Shown one piece after another: positions 37,511 to 47,365 of a stretch of 64,000 nt of DNA. Made by a program: the position numbers and the translations under genes. Where the stretch lies: NCBI GenBank assembly GCA_965204915.1, contig OZ242023.1, forward strand, positions 4,898,001-4,962,000. The letters are read 5' to 3'. This stretch comes from HK1 sp965204915. GTDB taxonomy: Bacteria > Pseudomonadota > Gammaproteobacteria > HK1. The stretch's first letter is position 1; each line of letters opens with the position of its first letter. Under the pieces are notes generated by a model that saw only the letters and a program-made list of their open reading frames with translations, ran no database searches and had not been told where the DNA came from.

Positions 37511-37936
37511 TTACCGATCGAAGATGATGCCGCCTCCGCCGCCGGGCCGGCCGCCGCCGGGTCGGCCTCCGCCCAGATCCGGAGGCATGGCGCCGGGCAC
37601 CACGATGCGCGACGCCTCCTCCCGGCGCATCTCCTGGGCGCGCTCGCTCAGCCGCTCCACCGCCGCCTGGATCGCCTCGGGGAACTTCGAGAACGCATCC
37701 TTCAGGGAATCGGCCTCGATGGGGGACTGGACCGGGATCGGTCCGAGCTGCGAGACGATCGTCGTCTCGGCGATGTAGGTGGTGGGGCGGGTGGGATCGG
37801 GGCTGCCGTCGTGCCTGACCGGCTGGAACCTGCGGATCGTCGCGAGCCGCATGTCGCTGAACACGTCCTCGCGGTGGAGGTTGTCGAGATCGGCTCTGAT
37901 CTCGTCGAGGCGCTGGCCGGCCTGCCGCTCGCTCAC
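37511..37936 (-). CDS. Small protein with glycine-rich C-terminus
   Basis: The 141-residue product has a helical, acidic N-terminal region, a middle beta-rich part (MRLATIRRFQPVR..., TTYIAETTIVSQLGPIPVQ), a helical stretch and a tail with two GGGRP units followed by GGGGGIIFDR. The start is taken as GTG at 37936, with AGGGAG nine bases upstream; the frame is open 17 codons further to another GTG. It lies about 180 bases upstream of, and on the same strand as, the NHLP-type precursor. No family was recognised. Confidence 0.5.
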   Translation of the reverse strand: MSERQAGQRLDEIRADLDNLHREDVFSDMRLATIRRFQPVRHDGSPDPTRPTTYIAETTIVSQLGPIPVQSPIEADSLKDAFSKFPEAIQAAVERLSERAQEMRREEASRIVVPGAMPPDLGGGRPGGGRPGGGGGIIFDR

Positions 37937-38239
37937 GTCCGGATTCTCCCTGGAGACACCTGAATTTCCGGGGCGGGAGTGTAGCACAGGCTCGCCTTCC
38001 GCCCGGCGTATTCCCCGGCGCCGGGCAGGGCAATCTCATTTGGACATGAAATGTCGTTTCCGGGCCGCCAAGCCAGCCGGACCAGCCGTAGATGAGCCCT
38101 TGGGACGCCCAATCATGTCCACCTCAGCGTTCCTCAAAGGCGAAATCGGTCCGAAACGGGCTTGGTAATCGCCATTCGACGCTCGGAAATCTCAAAATGC
38201 GGTTGCCCTGGGCGCCGGAGGACGTCGGGCGGCGACCGT

Positions 38240-40357
38240 CTACCGGTGCACGTGCAGCCGCTCTTCCTCCGCCGGCACCACGATGACCGGATCGACCTGC
38301 TGCAGCTCTTCGAGCGGAATGTGGCAGGCGATGGCGTGGGTCTCCGAAGCCATCCGCACGGGCGGGCGCTCGTCGTCGCAGATCGTCCCGACCTTGCGCG
38401 GGCAGCGCGTGCTGAAGGGACATCCCTTCGGCGGATCGAGCACGCTCGGCAGGTTGCCTTCGAGCACGATCTCGCGCTTGGTCACCTCGGGGTCGGCGAT
38501 CGGCACCGCCGACAGCAGGGCCTCGGTGTACGGATGGTACGGGGGCGCGAAGATCGCCTCGGTCTTGCCGCGCTCCATGATCTGGCCGAGGTACATCACC
38601 ACGATGCGGTCGGAGAGGTAGCGCACCACGCTCAGGTCGTGGCTGATGAAGAGCAGCGTCGTCTTGTGCTCGCGCTGGATCTCCATCAGCAGCTCGGTGA
38701 CCGCCGCCGCCACCGATACGTCGAGGGCCGACACCGGCTCGTCGGCGATCACCATCGAGGGGTTGCCGGCGAACGCGCGCGCGATGCCGATGCGCTGCTT
38801 CTGCCCGCCCGAGAGCTGGCGCGGGCGCCGGATGTAGAAGTCGCGCGGGAGCTTCACGATGTCGAGGAGCTCCAGCACCCGTTCCTGGATCTTCCTCTTG
38901 TCCGTCTCCACCCCGAACTTCCTGATGACCCTCCCGATCTGCGCCCCGACGGTGTGGCTGGGGTTCAGCGTGTCGAACGGGTTCTGGAACACCATCTGCA
39001 GCGAGCCGATCTGCCGCGGCGAGCGCTCGCGCACCGGGATCTTCGAGATCTCGGCGCCGTCGTGGCGGATCGCGCCGTCCGTGGCCGTCTCCAGCCCCAT
39101 GAGCACCTTCGCGAAGGTGGACTTCCCACAGCCGGACTCGCCGACGATGGCCACGGTCTCCCCGCGCCGGGCGTCGAAGTTGAGCTGCTCGTTCGCCTTG
39201 ACGTGCATGGTGCCGGTGCCGGCCAGGATCGCCTTGATCGACCGGTCATGGACCTCGTAGTACTTCTGCATGTCCTCCACCGCGAGGACCGCGTCCCCGA
39301 TCTCCATCGGGTCCTTCGTCTCGCCGTGCGCGACCTCCGCGCCGTGGTCGATCTCCCTCCACCGCAGGCAGCGCACCCGGTGGTCGCTCATCGTGGCGCC
39401 CGCCACCGGCTCCATCGGGACGTCCCTGGCGTCGCAGCGCCCGTCCTCGAAGAAGTCGCAACGGGGGCCGAAGTTGCATCCGCGCGGCCGCTCGTGCGGG
39501 AGCGGAAGCTGCCCGGCGATGGGCCTGAGCGGAGCCGCGTTCTTGTCCGCCGTCGGCAAGGGGATGCAGCCGAACAGCCCGTGGGTGTAGGGATGCTTCG
39601 GCCACGTGAACAGGGAGTTGATCGTGCCTTCCTCGACCACCTCGCCGGAGTACATGACGAAGACCCGGTCGCAGACCTCCAGGATGAGGCCGAGGTTGTG
39701 CGAGATGTAGATCTGCGAGGTGCCGTACTTGCGGCTGATGTCGGTGATGAGCTTGGTGATGCCGGCCTCCACGGTCACGTCGAGGGCCGTGGTCGGCTCG
39801 TCGAGGAGCAGCAGGGAGGGGTTCGAGAGCAGGGCCATGGCGATGACCACCCGCTGCTGCTGCCCCCCGGAGATCTGGTGCGGGTAGGCGGCCATGACCC
39901 GCTCCGGATCGGGGAGCCGCACGTCGGTGAGCACCTGCACCGCGCGGTCGTAGGCTTCCGAATCCGGGACGTTCTCGTGGGTCGTCGGCACCTCCTTGAG
40001 CTGGGTGCCGAGGGTCAGGCTGGGGTTGAGGGCGGCGAAGGGCTCCTGGTAGATCATCGAGATGTGCGAGCCGCGCAGGGCGCGCAGCTCGTCGGGCGCG
40101 AGCTCCGTCAGCTCCACCCCCTTGAACCGGATGCTGCCGCTCTTGATGGCGCCGTTGCCCCCCATGTACTGCATGATGGCCATCGCCACCGTGGACTTGC
40201 CGCAGCCGGACTCGCCGACCAGGCCGATGCTCTCGCCCTTCCGCACGGTGAGCGAGAAGTCGATCACGGCCGGGATCTCCCCCGCCCGCGTCCAGTACGA
40301 CAGGTTCAGATCCGTGATTTCGAGGACCGGTGCGTTCTCGTCGAAGCTCACCGCCAT
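38240..40357 (-). CDS. Oligopeptide/dipeptide ABC transporter, fused double ATPase
   Basis: The 705-residue protein joins two ATPase domains of the DppD and DppF types. Each has Walker A (GESGCGKST at about 50 and 415), a signature (SGGQQQR and SGGQKQR), Walker B (LLLLDEPTTALD and MVIADEPVSALD) and the oligopeptide-type C-terminal extension with clustered cysteines (GCNFGPRC and GCPFSTRC). It energises uptake of a peptide, opine or related solute. Fused ATPases occur in some proteobacterial peptide importers. GGAGGAAGGG precedes the ATG. It is the last gene of the four-gene transporter cluster, 99 bases after the second permease gene. Confidence 0.92.
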   Translation of the reverse strand: MAVSFDENAPVLEITDLNLSYWTRAGEIPAVIDFSLTVRKGESIGLVGESGCGKSTVAMAIMQYMGGNGAIKSGSIRFKGVELTELAPDELRALRGSHISMIYQEPFAALNPSLTLGTQLKEVPTTHENVPDSEAYDRAVQVLTDVRLPDPERVMAAYPHQISGGQQQRVVIAMALLSNPSLLLLDEPTTALDVTVEAGITKLITDISRKYGTSQIYISHNLGLILEVCDRVFVMYSGEVVEEGTINSLFTWPKHPYTHGLFGCIPLPTADKNAAPLRPIAGQLPLPHERPRGCNFGPRCDFFEDGRCDARDVPMEPVAGATMSDHRVRCLRWREIDHGAEVAHGETKDPMEIGDAVLAVEDMQKYYEVHDRSIKAILAGTGTMHVKANEQLNFDARRGETVAIVGESGCGKSTFAKVLMGLETATDGAIRHDGAEISKIPVRERSPRQIGSLQMVFQNPFDTLNPSHTVGAQIGRVIRKFGVETDKRKIQERVLELLDIVKLPRDFYIRRPRQLSGGQKQRIGIARAFAGNPSMVIADEPVSALDVSVAAAVTELLMEIQREHKTTLLFISHDLSVVRYLSDRIVVMYLGQIMERGKTEAIFAPPYHPYTEALLSAVPIADPEVTKREIVLEGNLPSVLDPPKGCPFSTRCPRKVGTICDDERPPVRMASETHAIACHIPLEELQQVDPVIVVPAEEERLHVHR

Positions 40358-40456
40358 GGGCCCTTCCTCCTCGTTCCGCGTTCCGGGACAGGGCGCGGTC
40401 GTCGTCCGGGGCGGGCGGTCCGTCGCCCGGCGGCGCCGGGCTTTCCGCGCCCGCCC

Positions 40457-41359
40457 TCAATCGCGCAGCGAGATCTCGCGCAAGCCGTCGGCCATCAGGT
40501 TGAAGCCGAGGATCAGCGAGGAGATCGCCAGGCACGGGAACACCGTCATGTGCGGGAAGGCCAGCGCCATCTGCCGCGTCTCGTTGATCATCCCGCCCCA
40601 GTCCGGGTCCGGGGGCGGCAGCCCGAGGCCCAGGAACCCGAGCACGCCGATGGTGATGATGACGTAGCCGAGACGGAGGCAGCCGTCGACGATGAGGGGA
40701 CCGCGGGCGTTGGGCAGGATCTCGACCAGCATGATGCGCCACGCCGTCTCCCCGCGGGTCTCCGCCGCCGCGACGTACTCCCGGTTGCGCAGATCGAGCA
40801 CCAGGCCGCGCACGATGCGCATCACCAGCGGCCCCGTCGCGAAGGTCACCGCGAACACGATGTTGAGCGGCGAGGCGCCGATGGTGGCGATGATGAGGAT
40901 GTAGAGCACCAGCACCGGGAACGCGAGGATGATGTTCGCGACGCCCGAGAGCACGTCGTCGATCCAGCCCCGGTAGTACCCCGCCGCGAGCCCCAGCACG
41001 ATGCCCACCACGTAGGCGCAGATCGCCGCGATCGGCGCCCAGGTCAGGACCGTGCGCGCGCCCCATACGATGCGCGAGAGGACGTCGCGCCCGATGTTGT
41101 CCGCGCCCAGGACGAAGGTGTCGGTCCGGCAGGCGTCGGCGATGGGGATCGGCGTGCCGGGCTTCGCGAACGCCTGCAGCGTCGCGTTCGGGTCGCAGGG
41201 CGCGAAGAGCGGTGCGCCGAGGGCCATGATCGCCCAGAACAGGACCAGCGCGGTCCCGGCCATGCCGACCACGCTCTCGCGCAGCAGCGCGAACGACTTG
41301 ACCGCGCCCCACAGCGCGGAGCCGTAGCCCGGAGCGGGTACTGCCGCAATGGTGGCCAT
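40457..41359 (-). CDS. ABC transporter permease, DppC type
   Basis: The 300-residue inner-membrane protein has six hydrophobic spans and the ATPase-coupling EAA loop (VAAAETRGETAWRIMLVEILPN near 200), with LPNARGPLIVD typical of DppC/OppC. An N-terminal DppC-like region precedes the first span. GAGGAG lies ahead of the ATG, ten bases after the DppB-type gene stop. It pairs with the DppB-type permease to form the membrane channel. Confidence 0.9.
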   Translation of the reverse strand: MATIAAVPAPGYGSALWGAVKSFALLRESVVGMAGTALVLFWAIMALGAPLFAPCDPNATLQAFAKPGTPIPIADACRTDTFVLGADNIGRDVLSRIVWGARTVLTWAPIAAICAYVVGIVLGLAAGYYRGWIDDVLSGVANIILAFPVLVLYILIIATIGASPLNIVFAVTFATGPLVMRIVRGLVLDLRNREYVAAAETRGETAWRIMLVEILPNARGPLIVDGCLRLGYVIITIGVLGFLGLGLPPPDPDWGGMINETRQMALAFPHMTVFPCLAISSLILGFNLMADGLREISLRD

Positions 41360-41369
41360 GTCTCGCTCC

Positions 41370-42302
41370 TCAGGTGAACCGGATCCGCGGATTCAGCCAG
41401 GTGTAGCCGATGTCGGAGACGGTCTGGGTGGCCACCACCACGAAGACCGCCACCATCGACGCGGCCTCGATGAGCAGGATGTCCTGGTTGAGGGAGGCCT
41501 CCAGCAGCAGCGCGCCGAACCCTTTGTAGGCGAAGAAGAACTCCACCACGATGACCCCGGACAGCAGCCACGGGATCTGGAGCATGATGACCGTGAACGG
41601 GGCGATCAGGGCGTTGCGCAGCGCGTGCTTCAGGATCACCTGCCGGTACGGAAGCCCCTTGAGCACCGCGGTGCGGATGTAGTGCGTGGTCATGACCTCG
41701 GCCATGGAGGCCCGCGTCATCCTCGCCACGTAGCCGAAGTCGTAGATGACGAGCACCGCCACGGGCAGCACGAGCTGCTTCCAGTCGAAGCCGCCGATCA
41801 TGCTGCTCGTGCCCGGCAGCCAGCCGAGCCCGAACACGAAGATCGCGGCCAGGAGCGGGGCGCTGGCGAACTCCGGGATCGAGGTGGTGATGATGCTGGT
41901 GACGGAGATGGTGCGGTCGAGGTACGAGCCTTCCCTCATGCCCGACAGGATGCCGAGCACGAGGGCCAGCGGCACGATGAACGCCATCGCCCAGAAGGCG
42001 AGGACCGCGGTGTTCCACAGCCGGTCCCACATGAAGTCGTTGATCGGCTTCTTGAACCGGACCGATTCGCCGAGGTCCCCGGTCACGAAGCCCCACAGCC
42101 AGCGGCCGTAGCGCTCGTACAGGGGGTCGTAGTACCCGTTCTCCTGCAGCCAGAGCTCGCGCTGCTCCTGGGTCGAGTACTGGCCGAGGACCTTGACCGC
42201 GACGCTCTCGACGTTGATTTCGAGCAGCAGGAAGAGCAGCGCCGACACGATCAGCATGATCAGGATCATCTGGCCGAAGCGCTTGAGGATGAAGATGAGC
42301 AT
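41370..42302 (-). CDS. ABC transporter permease, DppB type
   Basis: The 310-residue permease has an N-terminal span (residues 7-30), a periplasmic loop with LGLPLWLQENGYYD-like spacing (EQRELWLQENGYYDPLYERYG is close to that of other DppB proteins), and a coupling loop near 225 (MTTHYIRTAVLKGLP). AAGGAG lies seven bases ahead of the ATG. It follows the binding-protein gene after a 273-base gap that contains a strong hairpin, so it may be expressed at a lower level than the binding protein. Confidence 0.9.
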   Translation of the reverse strand: MLIFILKRFGQMILIMLIVSALLFLLLEINVESVAVKVLGQYSTQEQRELWLQENGYYDPLYERYGRWLWGFVTGDLGESVRFKKPINDFMWDRLWNTAVLAFWAMAFIVPLALVLGILSGMREGSYLDRTISVTSIITTSIPEFASAPLLAAIFVFGLGWLPGTSSMIGGFDWKQLVLPVAVLVIYDFGYVARMTRASMAEVMTTHYIRTAVLKGLPYRQVILKHALRNALIAPFTVIMLQIPWLLSGVIVVEFFFAYKGFGALLLEASLNQDILLIEAASMVAVFVVVATQTVSDIGYTWLNPRIRFT

Positions 42303-42522
42303 GAGACCACTCCTTCGGGTGGTCCGGGCGACGGCGGTGGCGGATCGTACGCCCGGTGCGGCTTCGGGCCGTCTCGTCGTTCCTGGGCGCGGGGGCCGGC
42401 GTGCGCGGGGCCGATGCCGGTCCTCGCGCCGGATTGTGGTCGCTCCCGCCGGTCACGTCCAGCTTGGAGGGCGGCGGTGGGACGGGGACGGCGCCCGCGA
42501 TGCGGGCCGCGTCGAATGCGGG

Positions 42523-42546
42523 GCCGCCGCCCGGACGGGCGGCGGC
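42523..42546 (-). other. GC-rich hairpin between binding-protein and permease genes
   Basis: An 11-bp perfect stem (GCCGCCGCCCG, two-base loop, CGGGCGGCGGC) lies about 30 bases past the binding-protein stop. No U-tract follows it. Such hairpins often protect the binding-protein mRNA end or slow RNA polymerase, letting the binding protein exceed the permeases. That role is inferred. Confidence 0.4.
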
Positions 42547-42575
42547 GGTCGGGGATCGGGTCCGGGCCGGGCGGC

Positions 42576-44249
42576 TCAGCCCTGCCAGGCCAGCTCTTCG
42601 GGGAAGATGTATCCCGTGGGGTGGATCTGGTAGCCCAGCACGCGCTTGTCGAACGCGGCGAACTGGCCGCGCCACAGCGGCTGGGTGATCGGGCCGCGCT
42701 CCTGCATGATGGTCTCGAGCTGGCCGATGATCTCGGTGCGCTCGGCGATGTCGAGGGTGCCCTCCGCCTTGGTCAGCAGGGTGTCGAACTCGGCGTCGCT
42801 GAAGCGCGACTCGTTCCACGGCACCCCGGAACGGTAGGCCAGGGCCAGCACCATGAAGCCGAGCGGGCGATGCGCCCACGAGGTGAACCCGAAGGGCACC
42901 TTGTCCCACACGTCCCAGAACTGGGCCGACGGCATCAGGTTGATGTTCACGCGGATGCCGGCCTCCTTCCACTGCTCCACCATCGCCTGCACCGCCTGCA
43001 GCTCCCAGGCCGGCTCCTTCTTCGAGGCGATCTCCATTTCGATGCCGTCCGGATAGCCGGCCTCGGCCAGCAGCTTCTTCGCGGCCTCGACGTCGCGGTT
43101 CATGAAGGGCAGCTTCTTGTAGTCGGGATGCACCGGGCATACGTGGTGGTGCTCGCCCGGCGAGCCGATGTTGCGGTAGGCGAGCTCCAGGCAGCGCGGG
43201 GTGTCGACCGCGAGACGCATGGCCCGCGCGATCCGGGGATCCTTGAACTCCTCGCGGTCCATCTGCACCCGCGCCACCCCGGTCCCTGCGGTGATCACCT
43301 CGTAGAGCGTGGTATGCGGGAGGCTCTTGAGGACGTCGAGGGTGTTCACGTCGGTATCGCCGCTGTACTGGCCGTGCACCTGCTGCGAGGCCAGCGCGCC
43401 GACGGTCGCGGACGGGTCGTCGCCGAGGTCGACGTAGATCACCTCGTCGAGGAAGGTCTCGCCGCCCCACCAGCCCTCGCGCTTCCTGAGCACCGCGGTC
43501 TCGCCGACGCTCTGCTCGACCAGCGGGTAGGGGCCGGTGCCGTTCGAGCCGGCGCCGAACTTGCCGCCTTCCTCCGGGTCGAGCATGGCGAAGGGGTAGT
43601 GGAACAGGTGCTCCGGCACCGCGACCTGCGCCTCCTTGAGGTTCAGGCGCACGGTGTGGTCGTCCACCTTCTCGATGGCGTTGGCGTCCCAGAGCCGGGT
43701 GCTCTTCTTCGGGTTGCCCTTGTCGTCCTTCTCGCCGGTCTCGTACTCCTCGAGCATGTAGCCCTTCATCAGGCCGAGTACGGAAGATCCGGTGCCCGGG
43801 TCCAGGCAGTGCTCGATGTTCCAGATGACGTCATCGGCGGTGAAGTCGCGGCCGTTGTGCCACTTGACCTTCTCGAGGTGCAGGTTCCAGGTCTTGAGGT
43901 CGTCGCTCGCCGTCCACTTGTTGCAGAGGTAGGGCCGGGTGACGTTGTCGGAGCCGGTCCTGGTCAGGTACTCGTGGGTGCCGCGCCCCTGGTTCGAGTC
44001 GTGCAGCCAGGAGTAGGTATGCGGGCTGTCCACCTTGTACACGCGCATCGAGATGCGCAGCGAGCCGCCCTTGGGCATGTCCGCCGCCCTGGCGGATTTC
44101 GGTGCGACCATGCCCATCATGCCGTAGGCGGCGGTGGCGGAGACGCCGAGCAGCGTCGAGTAGCGGATGAACTCGCGGCGGCCCATCCTGCCCTCGTTGA
44201 ACTGCCGCTTCAGTTGCTCCAGTCCGGGGTGTTCTCGTTCTCTCTTCAT
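42576..44249 (-). CDS. ABC transporter substrate-binding protein, family 5
   Basis: The 557-residue protein has a twin-arginine-type signal (GRREFIRYSTLLGVSATA, about residues 23-40, ending near AARA) and then a family 5 peptide-binding fold with KWHNGRDFTADDVIWNIEHCLDP and GTGPYPLVEQ segments. It would bind a peptide or related solute in the periplasm and deliver it to the downstream permeases. Tat export suggests folding before transport. AGGAG precedes the ATG at 44249, and the frame is open upstream but without family sequence. It is first in the transporter cluster. Confidence 0.9.
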   Translation of the reverse strand: MKREREHPGLEQLKRQFNEGRMGRREFIRYSTLLGVSATAAYGMMGMVAPKSARAADMPKGGSLRISMRVYKVDSPHTYSWLHDSNQGRGTHEYLTRTGSDNVTRPYLCNKWTASDDLKTWNLHLEKVKWHNGRDFTADDVIWNIEHCLDPGTGSSVLGLMKGYMLEEYETGEKDDKGNPKKSTRLWDANAIEKVDDHTVRLNLKEAQVAVPEHLFHYPFAMLDPEEGGKFGAGSNGTGPYPLVEQSVGETAVLRKREGWWGGETFLDEVIYVDLGDDPSATVGALASQQVHGQYSGDTDVNTLDVLKSLPHTTLYEVITAGTGVARVQMDREEFKDPRIARAMRLAVDTPRCLELAYRNIGSPGEHHHVCPVHPDYKKLPFMNRDVEAAKKLLAEAGYPDGIEMEIASKKEPAWELQAVQAMVEQWKEAGIRVNINLMPSAQFWDVWDKVPFGFTSWAHRPLGFMVLALAYRSGVPWNESRFSDAEFDTLLTKAEGTLDIAERTEIIGQLETIMQERGPITQPLWRGQFAAFDKRVLGYQIHPTGYIFPEELAWQG

Positions 44250-44508
44250 CGAGGAGACTCCTTCGGTGTTTGTGAGATGGCCGGCGGTATTCGAGAACAG
44301 GCCGGCCTGGCGGCCCGGACGGCGCCCGGGGGCAGGGGGGCCGACGCCGGACACCGCGTGAAGGAGAAGGGTAGTCGAGTCCGATCCGTATGAGAAGGCC
44401 ATGCCGGCGGTCTCCGCCGATGCCGCCGGAGCAGGATTCCCCGGTGGGGGCGTATGCTGCACTATCGTCCGCTCCACATGCCGCCAGACAGGCAAAGGGA
44501 GGAACCCG

Positions 44509-45474
44509 GTGAAGAACATCGCCATCTGCTGTGACGGGACCGGCAACGAATACGGGCGGAACAATACGAACGTCGTGGAGACCTTCGTGCTCGCCGAAAA
44601 GGACGACGGGCAGATCGCGTACTACGACCCCGGCATCGGCACCGGCGGCTGGGAGTACCACGAAGGGAGCGGAAAGCTCCGCGCCATGGGCGACCAGGCC
44701 ACCGGATACGGCCTGCAGAAGAACGTCGAGGACGCCTACCGCTGCCTGATGAGCCGCTACGAGGAAGGCGACCACGTCTACCTGTTCGGGTTCAGCCGCG
44801 GCGCCTTCACCGTGCGCTCCCTGGCCGGAATGCTCCACAAGTGCGGTCTGCTCGGCGCCGGCCACGACAACCTCGTCGAGTACGCATCGAAGATCTACAA
44901 CACCACGGGCAACGAGGCCGTCGCCGCCGGCTTCCGCGAGGCGTTCGGGCGCCGGTGCCCCGTCCGCTTCATCGGGGTGTGGGATACCGTCGAATCGCTG
45001 GTGCTCCACGCGGGGAAGCGGTTCCACGACGCGACGCTCCACCCCGACGTCACGTTCGGGTATCACGCTCTGGCGATCGACGAGAAACGCCGGGATTTCC
45101 CGCCCTGCACGTGGGACGAGACGAACGCCGGCCCGGGACAGACCATCGAGCAGGTCTGGTTCGCGGGCTCCCACTCCGACGTGGGCGGTTGGTTCGACGA
45201 ACGGGGTCTCGCGAACGTCGCCCTGCACTGGATGCTCGGCAAGGCCGCCGCCTGCGGACTGCGGATCAGGGAGCGGGAGCTTGCCGAGCACCGTCCCGAC
45301 CCGCATGACGAGCTGCACCCGTCCTACGACGGATTCTGGAGGGTACGCGGCAGCCGCACGCGGAAGATCCCGGAAGGGGCGCGGGTCCACAAGAGCGTGG
45401 TCGAGCGCATGGACGATCCCGGCAACCGGTACAGGCCCGGAAACCTGCCCGCCGGGTACGAGGTCGTGGGGTAG
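44509..45474 (+). CDS. DUF2235 (Tle1-like) alpha/beta hydrolase
   Basis: The 321-residue protein starts MKNIAICCDGTGNEYG, the typical DUF2235 opening, and has the nucleophile elbow GFSRGAF near residue 95 and an HSDVGG segment near 223 that supplies catalytic residues. DUF2235 includes Tle1 phospholipase effectors of type VI secretion, but many members stand alone. No secretion genes, VgrG or immunity lipoprotein are nearby, so an effector role is not supported. The start is GTG at 44509 with GGGAGG seven bases upstream. It is divergent from the binding-protein gene. Confidence 0.8.
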   Translation: MKNIAICCDGTGNEYGRNNTNVVETFVLAEKDDGQIAYYDPGIGTGGWEYHEGSGKLRAMGDQATGYGLQKNVEDAYRCLMSRYEEGDHVYLFGFSRGAFTVRSLAGMLHKCGLLGAGHDNLVEYASKIYNTTGNEAVAAGFREAFGRRCPVRFIGVWDTVESLVLHAGKRFHDATLHPDVTFGYHALAIDEKRRDFPPCTWDETNAGPGQTIEQVWFAGSHSDVGGWFDERGLANVALHWMLGKAAACGLRIRERELAEHRPDPHDELHPSYDGFWRVRGSRTRKIPEGARVHKSVVERMDDPGNRYRPGNLPAGYEVVG

Positions 45475-45646
45475 CCGACGGGCGCGCTGCCGGCGCCCGC
45501 GACCCGCTCCCCGGCCCGGCCTCTGCGGACCGCCACTCACCGGAGAGCGGCATCCCGGCTCGGTCGTTCGGCACTACCCAGCCGTTCAGCGCTTCGTGGA
45601 CCAGCCGGTGAAAGTGGTGGATCGCGTACCCTCCGTCTTCAGAGCG

Positions 45647-46780
45647 TCACCAGCGCAGGTTCACGTTCTTGATGCGGGTGTAGCTCAGCAGCTCCTCGAA
45701 GCATTCCTCGCGGCCCACGCCGCTCTGCTTCCAGCCGCCGTAGGGGGCGCCGATGTACCGGCCGGTGGAGTTGATCCACACGTAGCCCGCCTCCACCCGC
45801 TCGGCGGTCTCCATGGCCCGGTCGAGGTCGTTGGTGACGATGGCCGCGGTGAGACCGTAGGGCAGGCCGTTCGCCTTCGCCAGCATGTCTCCGTAGTCCG
45901 ACCACGTGAGCACCGACATCACCGGGCCGAAGATCTCCTCGCGGGCGATGCGCATCGAGTCGTCCACGCCGTCGAAGACGGTAGGGGAGACGAAGAACCC
46001 GTTGGCGAGCGCCGGGTCCGCGGGGCGACCGCCGCCGGTGACGAGCCGCGCCCCCTGCTCGCGGCCCGAGGCGATGAAGCCCATGACCCGGTCGAACTGC
46101 CGCCGGGAGACGATCGGGCCGAGCTCCTTATCCTCCTCCCAGGGGAACCCCACCGGCAGCGCCTCGACCTCCGCCACCAGCGCGTCCAGCACCGCATCGT
46201 GCAGTGATTCGTGCACGAACACCCGCGAGGTCGAGCTGCACGACTGCCCCTGGCGGTTCATATTCATCCCCTTCACCGCCGCCTTCTCGGCGCAGAAGCG
46301 GAACGGGTGGTTGAACGGGTTGATCTTGGCCACCACCCCGTAGGGCTGGCGGCGGGTGAAGTTCAGGTGCCGCGGGCCGTATGACGAGGTCTCGCCCTTG
46401 ATCTCGGTGACCAGTCCCGCGAAGAAGCGCAGGGTGTCCACCGTCCAGTCCACGTCGCCGACCATGCCGGCCAGCGCGTTGCCGGAGTCCACGCAGTCCA
46501 TGAGCCCGAGCTCGCCGCGGTGTGCGTGCAGCCGGTCGGCGAGGCGCTCCAGGGATCCGGCGCGCTCGCGGATCGGCATCCGCCCCCATTCCGAGTCGAA
46601 CGCCTTGCGCCCGGCGCGCACCGCCCGGTCGACATCGGCGCCGGTCGCGGCCGGCACCTCGCCCAGATGCTCCCCGATGGAGGGGTTGATCGATGCCAGA
46701 TGCCCGCCCCCGTCCGCCTCCTGCCACTCGCCGCCGATGTAGAGCCCGCGCGGCGTGAAGTCCAGCTCCGGTCCGATCAT
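45647..46780 (-). pseudogene. Aldehyde dehydrogenase with an in-frame internal deletion
   Basis: The frame codes for 377 residues, whereas aldehyde dehydrogenases have about 480-500. The start (FTPRGLYIGGEWQEA) and the end (APYGGWKQSGVGRE..ELLSYTRIKNV) are intact. At residues 166-169 the text jumps from NPFNHPFRFCAEKAA straight to VKGMNMNRQGQSC. About 100 residues are missing, including the cofactor-binding GSxxxG stretch and the catalytic glutamate region (LELGGKN), while the catalytic cysteine 181 remains. The protein should be inactive as a dehydrogenase. The deletion junction lies in repetitive Ala-Glu-Lys codons near 46280. GGAG precedes the ATG. The true substrate is unknown. Confidence 0.7.
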
Positions 46781-46882
46781 GGTCGTCTCCGAGTTGTCTC
46801 CGGGGCGCCGGCCGTGCCCGGCCGCCGGTGGTGTCGGTTCGTCGGGCGCAGGCGGTGGTCAGTGCGCGGTGGCGGTGCGTAG

Positions 46883-47365
46883 CGGAAGAAAACCAACAAC
46901 GCATGGTTCGAGACTCAGGATGCCATCGCCTACCACGAAGGTTTCACCGAGGAGGAGCTATTCTGGATGGACATGTCCCCCGAGAAAAGATTCGCATATT
47001 CCGAAAAATCCATGAACCTATATTGTAATGACAAAGGCTCCATACTTGCCGGTCGATCTCAGAAATACCTCTGCGCTATCTTGAACAATTCCCTCATCAC
47101 ATGGTTGGTGATGAATACGGCACTTACTACTGGCGAGGGGCTTTCGCAATGGAAAAAATCCACCATCGAACAGCTTCCCATCCCCGACGTCCCACCCGAG
47201 GTACGGATCCCCTTCGTCCGCCTCGTGGACGACATCCTCGCCGCGAAGGACGCCGATCCGAGCGCCGACATCACCGAGCAGGAGAAGGAAGTCGATCGCT
47301 TGGTCTACACGCTCTACGGCCTCTCGGAAGCCGAGGTCGCCGCGGTCGAGAAGGGCCGGCCATGA
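46883..47365 (+). pseudogene. C-terminal fragment of a type IIG restriction-methylation enzyme
   Basis: The frame opens after a TAG at 46880-46882 and reads KKTNNAWFETQDAIAY...FTEEELFWMDMS, then the familiar end of Eco57I/TaqI-like adenine methylase-endonucleases: LNNSLITWLV, QWKKSTIEQLPIPD, VRLVDDILAAKDADP and EVDRLVYTLYGLSEAEV. This is the TaqI-like specificity domain and C-terminal helices only, about 160 residues. No methylase motifs (NPPY) or nuclease lie upstream; the sequence changes abruptly into the promoter region of the divergent aldehyde dehydrogenase remnant. It is the tail of a lost enzyme of roughly 900 residues or more. Confidence 0.7.

Noticed and set aside
38162..44393. Plus-strand frames of about 1000 codons across the peptide transporter
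   Set aside because: They are antisense shadows of the ABC transporter genes; composition is His/Arg/Asp-rich with no domain.
44509..45474. Type VI secretion phospholipase effector
   Set aside because: The hydrolase fold fits, but no VgrG, PAAR, adaptor or immunity gene is adjacent.
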